In this document: positions 61,808-64,000 of the stretch, piece after piece
Numbering within the stretch: the first letter of the stretch is position 1
How the letters are laid out: each line of letters opens with the position of its first letter
NCBI GenBank assembly: GCA_003952965.2
Contig: CM025851.1
Location: 10,711,334 to 10,775,333 of the forward strand
Reading direction: 5' to 3'
DNA from: Morella rubra
Lineage: Eukaryota; Streptophyta; Magnoliopsida; Fagales; Myricaceae
DNA length: 64,000 nt
Notes under the pieces: generated by a model
Database searches by the model: none
What the model saw: the letters and a program-made list of their open reading frames with translations, nothing else
What the model was told of the DNA's origin: nothing
Made by a program: the position numbers and the translations under genes

Positions 61808-64000
61808 TTTTGCAACAGCAGATGCGGTTTCCAGCACGACAGGTAAAACTCAAGCAATGGAACCCCACGGCGAGAGAGAGAGAGAGAGAGAGCTGTGCGT
61901 ATGTTATGAGAGACGAGGAAGGAGGAGCAGTCTGAGAAGGCCGTTATGTTGCGGGGGGGACGTGCAGTTTGGAACGCGAATTTCGCTGACGTTTCACGGA
62001 CAAGCAGATGCCGCAATCTTTATGCTAATACGGCGTCGTTGTTGTCATTTGGAGTAAGTGGTACTGACGTGCAATTTGGAACGCGAATTTCGCTGACGTT
62101 TCACGGAGGAGCAAATGCCGCAATCTTTATCCTAATACGGCGTCGTTGTTGTCATTGGGATTGACCAGTGCCTTTCAGCTCTCCGGTTGCCAGGCTCTGG
62201 GGCTTCATGTGGGTCCAAAGTCGAATCAAATATGTCCGTGTTCATAACCCGACTCCGTTGGTTCGTTAATTACTTAATTTGGTGGAATCGAATCGATGGT
62301 CTCAATGAAATGGTTAAACGTTTTTATCCCAAGCCCCGAATTGCTAATGAAATGGTCGAGACCAAGTACAAATGATGTCCGAATCCTGCTCAGGAATAGT
62401 ACTTTTTTTTTTCTTCTTAAAAAATGTAAATTTATTAATCAACGCCAGACCTGGTTGGTTGGTTCTGGCCAATCTAAACAAGTCAAGCATTTGCCGATCT
62501 CGCATAAAAATGGGTCCTTGGTTGATAACGTGTCTTGCATGAAGGTTTCATGAGGCAAGGGGCTTTGTGATTCCCTTTGATTTGGCTCCATTTGCTGGAA
62601 TGGAATTCTAACAACCAAGAGCATCTCGTTCCCTTAAAAGAGCGCCGTTGACCAAAACATAAGACTAGGAGCATTCTTGGTTCTACAACAAGTCCATACC
62701 CTGAATGCTTGCCACGAAGGCCGGCACGAGGAATCCACAACAGGGTGCGGGGAACGTTAATTTTTATTTATGTAAAACAATCTTCGCATGAAAATTAATG
62801 TCGAGGAAAATCAAAATAGCTACATGTGTGAATTACTTTTCTGGTTTGCCATTTTCCCTCCTAGAATCTCCTTTGGTTCAACATTAAAGACTTTCAAATA
62901 ATACCAAACCAAACACTTAGAACACCCTAGAACTGCATGTATTGATGAAATCCAGCTCGAGAACGACGACGACAATAACAAGAAGGCAACATCATATTCA
63001 AAAACTTCATAGAAGTAAATCCAGCACTAATGAGCTTCCACGATGGTTGCTCAGATTCATTACTGCGCGGAATGTTGCTATTAATAGTCCAAATTGAATT
63101 AGTCAATGTATTAATTGTGTAATTAAAAAAGAAAAAGAAAAAAATTAGTCATTAATATGTTGTTTAATGTAATATGGGTCATTGATAGAATTTATTAATA
63201 TGTTAGTAATATATTAACTTTTATTATATTAACTTTTATTACAATTTATTAAGATTGAAACTTTAAGACGGAAGGAGAAGATCTTGTCCTCGTAACGAAC
63301 TTTGTATTCATGACAACAAAAGAAAAAAGAGTGGTTTGGGCTGTTGCTCTTTGCATTTTGTTTGGGCCGAAGGATAGAATCATTGTGATCCAACAAGTCC
63401 AAACCACACCCCGCGCCCATTTTGATGTTCTTCTGGCCCAACAGCTCACAACTGATTTGGTTTCGGAAACAAAACAGCCACGAATTCAAACAAAGGAATC
63501 CCAGCGGCAGAGACCGGGCGTTGCCATTTTCGTCTTTAGGTGTCCCTTTCCGTTCACGACGGTCTCCAAGAGGCAAAAGGAAATTATCCGCTATGTTTAA
63601 TTTAGTTTGAGAAAAATACACTTTTCACTTATGAATTACCATAAGTTTTACACATTGCATTCTAAACTATCAATTTTGACACATTGCACCATTTAACAAC
63701 CAATTTTTAACACTTTACATCCTTTATCAAATTTTCAGACTAAAATGACGATAATGCCCTTGACTCATTTTGTATATATTAAAGATATTGTTGTCAATTC
63801 ATTAATTTTTCAAAGGTGTTATTGTCAAATGGAAGGTTCAAAATGTTTAATATTAGTAGTTGGAGAGTGTAATGTGTCAAAGTGGGTAGTTTAGAGTGTT
63901 AAGTGTCTAACATTGGTAGTTTGAGGGTGCAATGTCTTAAAGATGGTAGTTTGGAGTGCAATGTGTCACTATAGTTTGTGGATGAAAGTGTATTTTCTCT
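58021..64000. repeat. 58,020-bp periodic block, second copy
   Basis: Identical to 1-5980. Here the KEULE exons join the rest of the gene at lower coordinates. The block also repeats the 219-bp tandem repeat (58568-58971), the MITE-like element at 59868-60050, the duplicated upstream module (61959-62162), the left edge of unit A (62927 onward) and a MITE (63609-63999). These are not listed again as separate entries. Confidence 0.97.
61808..64000. other. KEULE upstream region, repeat of 3788-5980
   Basis: Contains (GA)n at 61872-61891, the duplicated module at 61959-62162, an unrecognised stretch 62163-62926, the left edge of reductase unit A from 62927, and a MITE at 63609-63999. The window ends one base after the MITE. 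Confidence 0.8.

Noticed and set aside
1-64000. A bacterial, viral or organellar circular genome as the reason for the periodicity
   Set aside because: Gene content, spliceosomal introns, U2 snRNA and SINEs are those of a plant nucleus. There is no replication origin or dense coding layout.

Overview
The window is nuclear DNA of a flowering plant, almost certainly a eudicot. It holds intron-rich genes with GT-AG introns and plant-specific homologues (KEULE, FKBP43, a PAT14-type DHHC acyltransferase), a plant U2 snRNA gene with a plant-type upstream sequence element, a nuclear tRNA-Lys, many short non-autonomous transposons, tRNA-derived SINEs, and (GA)n/(CT)n tracts at gene starts. I could not fix the species. 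All exon coordinates were read by eye from splice signals, reading frame and remembered homologues.

The sequence is periodic: bases 1-5980 recur unchanged at 58021-64000 (offset 58,020). The seam lies inside a coding exon of the KEULE-like gene, which reads through it without a break. The window is therefore either a 58,020-bp record read around its own seam, or a cut through a tandem duplication. A 100-base N gap at 32018-32117 is the only visible contig join. The likely true order is FKBP43 - U2 - tRNA-Lys - WD40 gene - KEULE - reductase cluster - PAT14 - MLF, with the N gap joining two outer ends.

Layout. 1-3787: first exons of KEULE (first copy, cut by the window edge). 4907-16676: two tandem segmental units of about 6 kb, each with a decayed reductase fragment plus an intact NADPH-dependent DFR/vestitone-reductase-like gene, all on the minus strand. 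17019-18844: a third, older reductase with a premature stop. 18845-22221: intergenic DNA with a SINE. 22222-27662: PAT14-like S-acyltransferase carrying a tandem 0.79-kb exon-4 duplication. 30399-31807: myeloid leukemia factor (MLF) family gene that runs into the N gap. 32622-38006: FKBP43 nuclear immunophilin with an expanded repeat-rich linker and an LTR-type fossil in an intron. 38766-38961: U2 snRNA. 40593-40665: tRNA-Lys(CTT). 41420-47425: membrane-anchored WD40 (TBL2-like) protein. 49590-61807: complete KEULE-like Sec1 gene of 21 coding exons. 61808-64000: its upstream region, repeating 3788-5980.

Apart from the reductase cluster the genes look like independent housekeeping loci (vesicle fusion, protein palmitoylation, chromatin/immunophilin, ER WD40 protein, splicing and translation RNAs). 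The reductases are a typical recently expanding specialised-metabolism array. I found no bacterial-type system, operon or CRISPR array. The points most worth a second look are the 58,020-bp periodicity, the PAT14 exon duplication, the FKBP43 linker repeats and the young reductase duplication.
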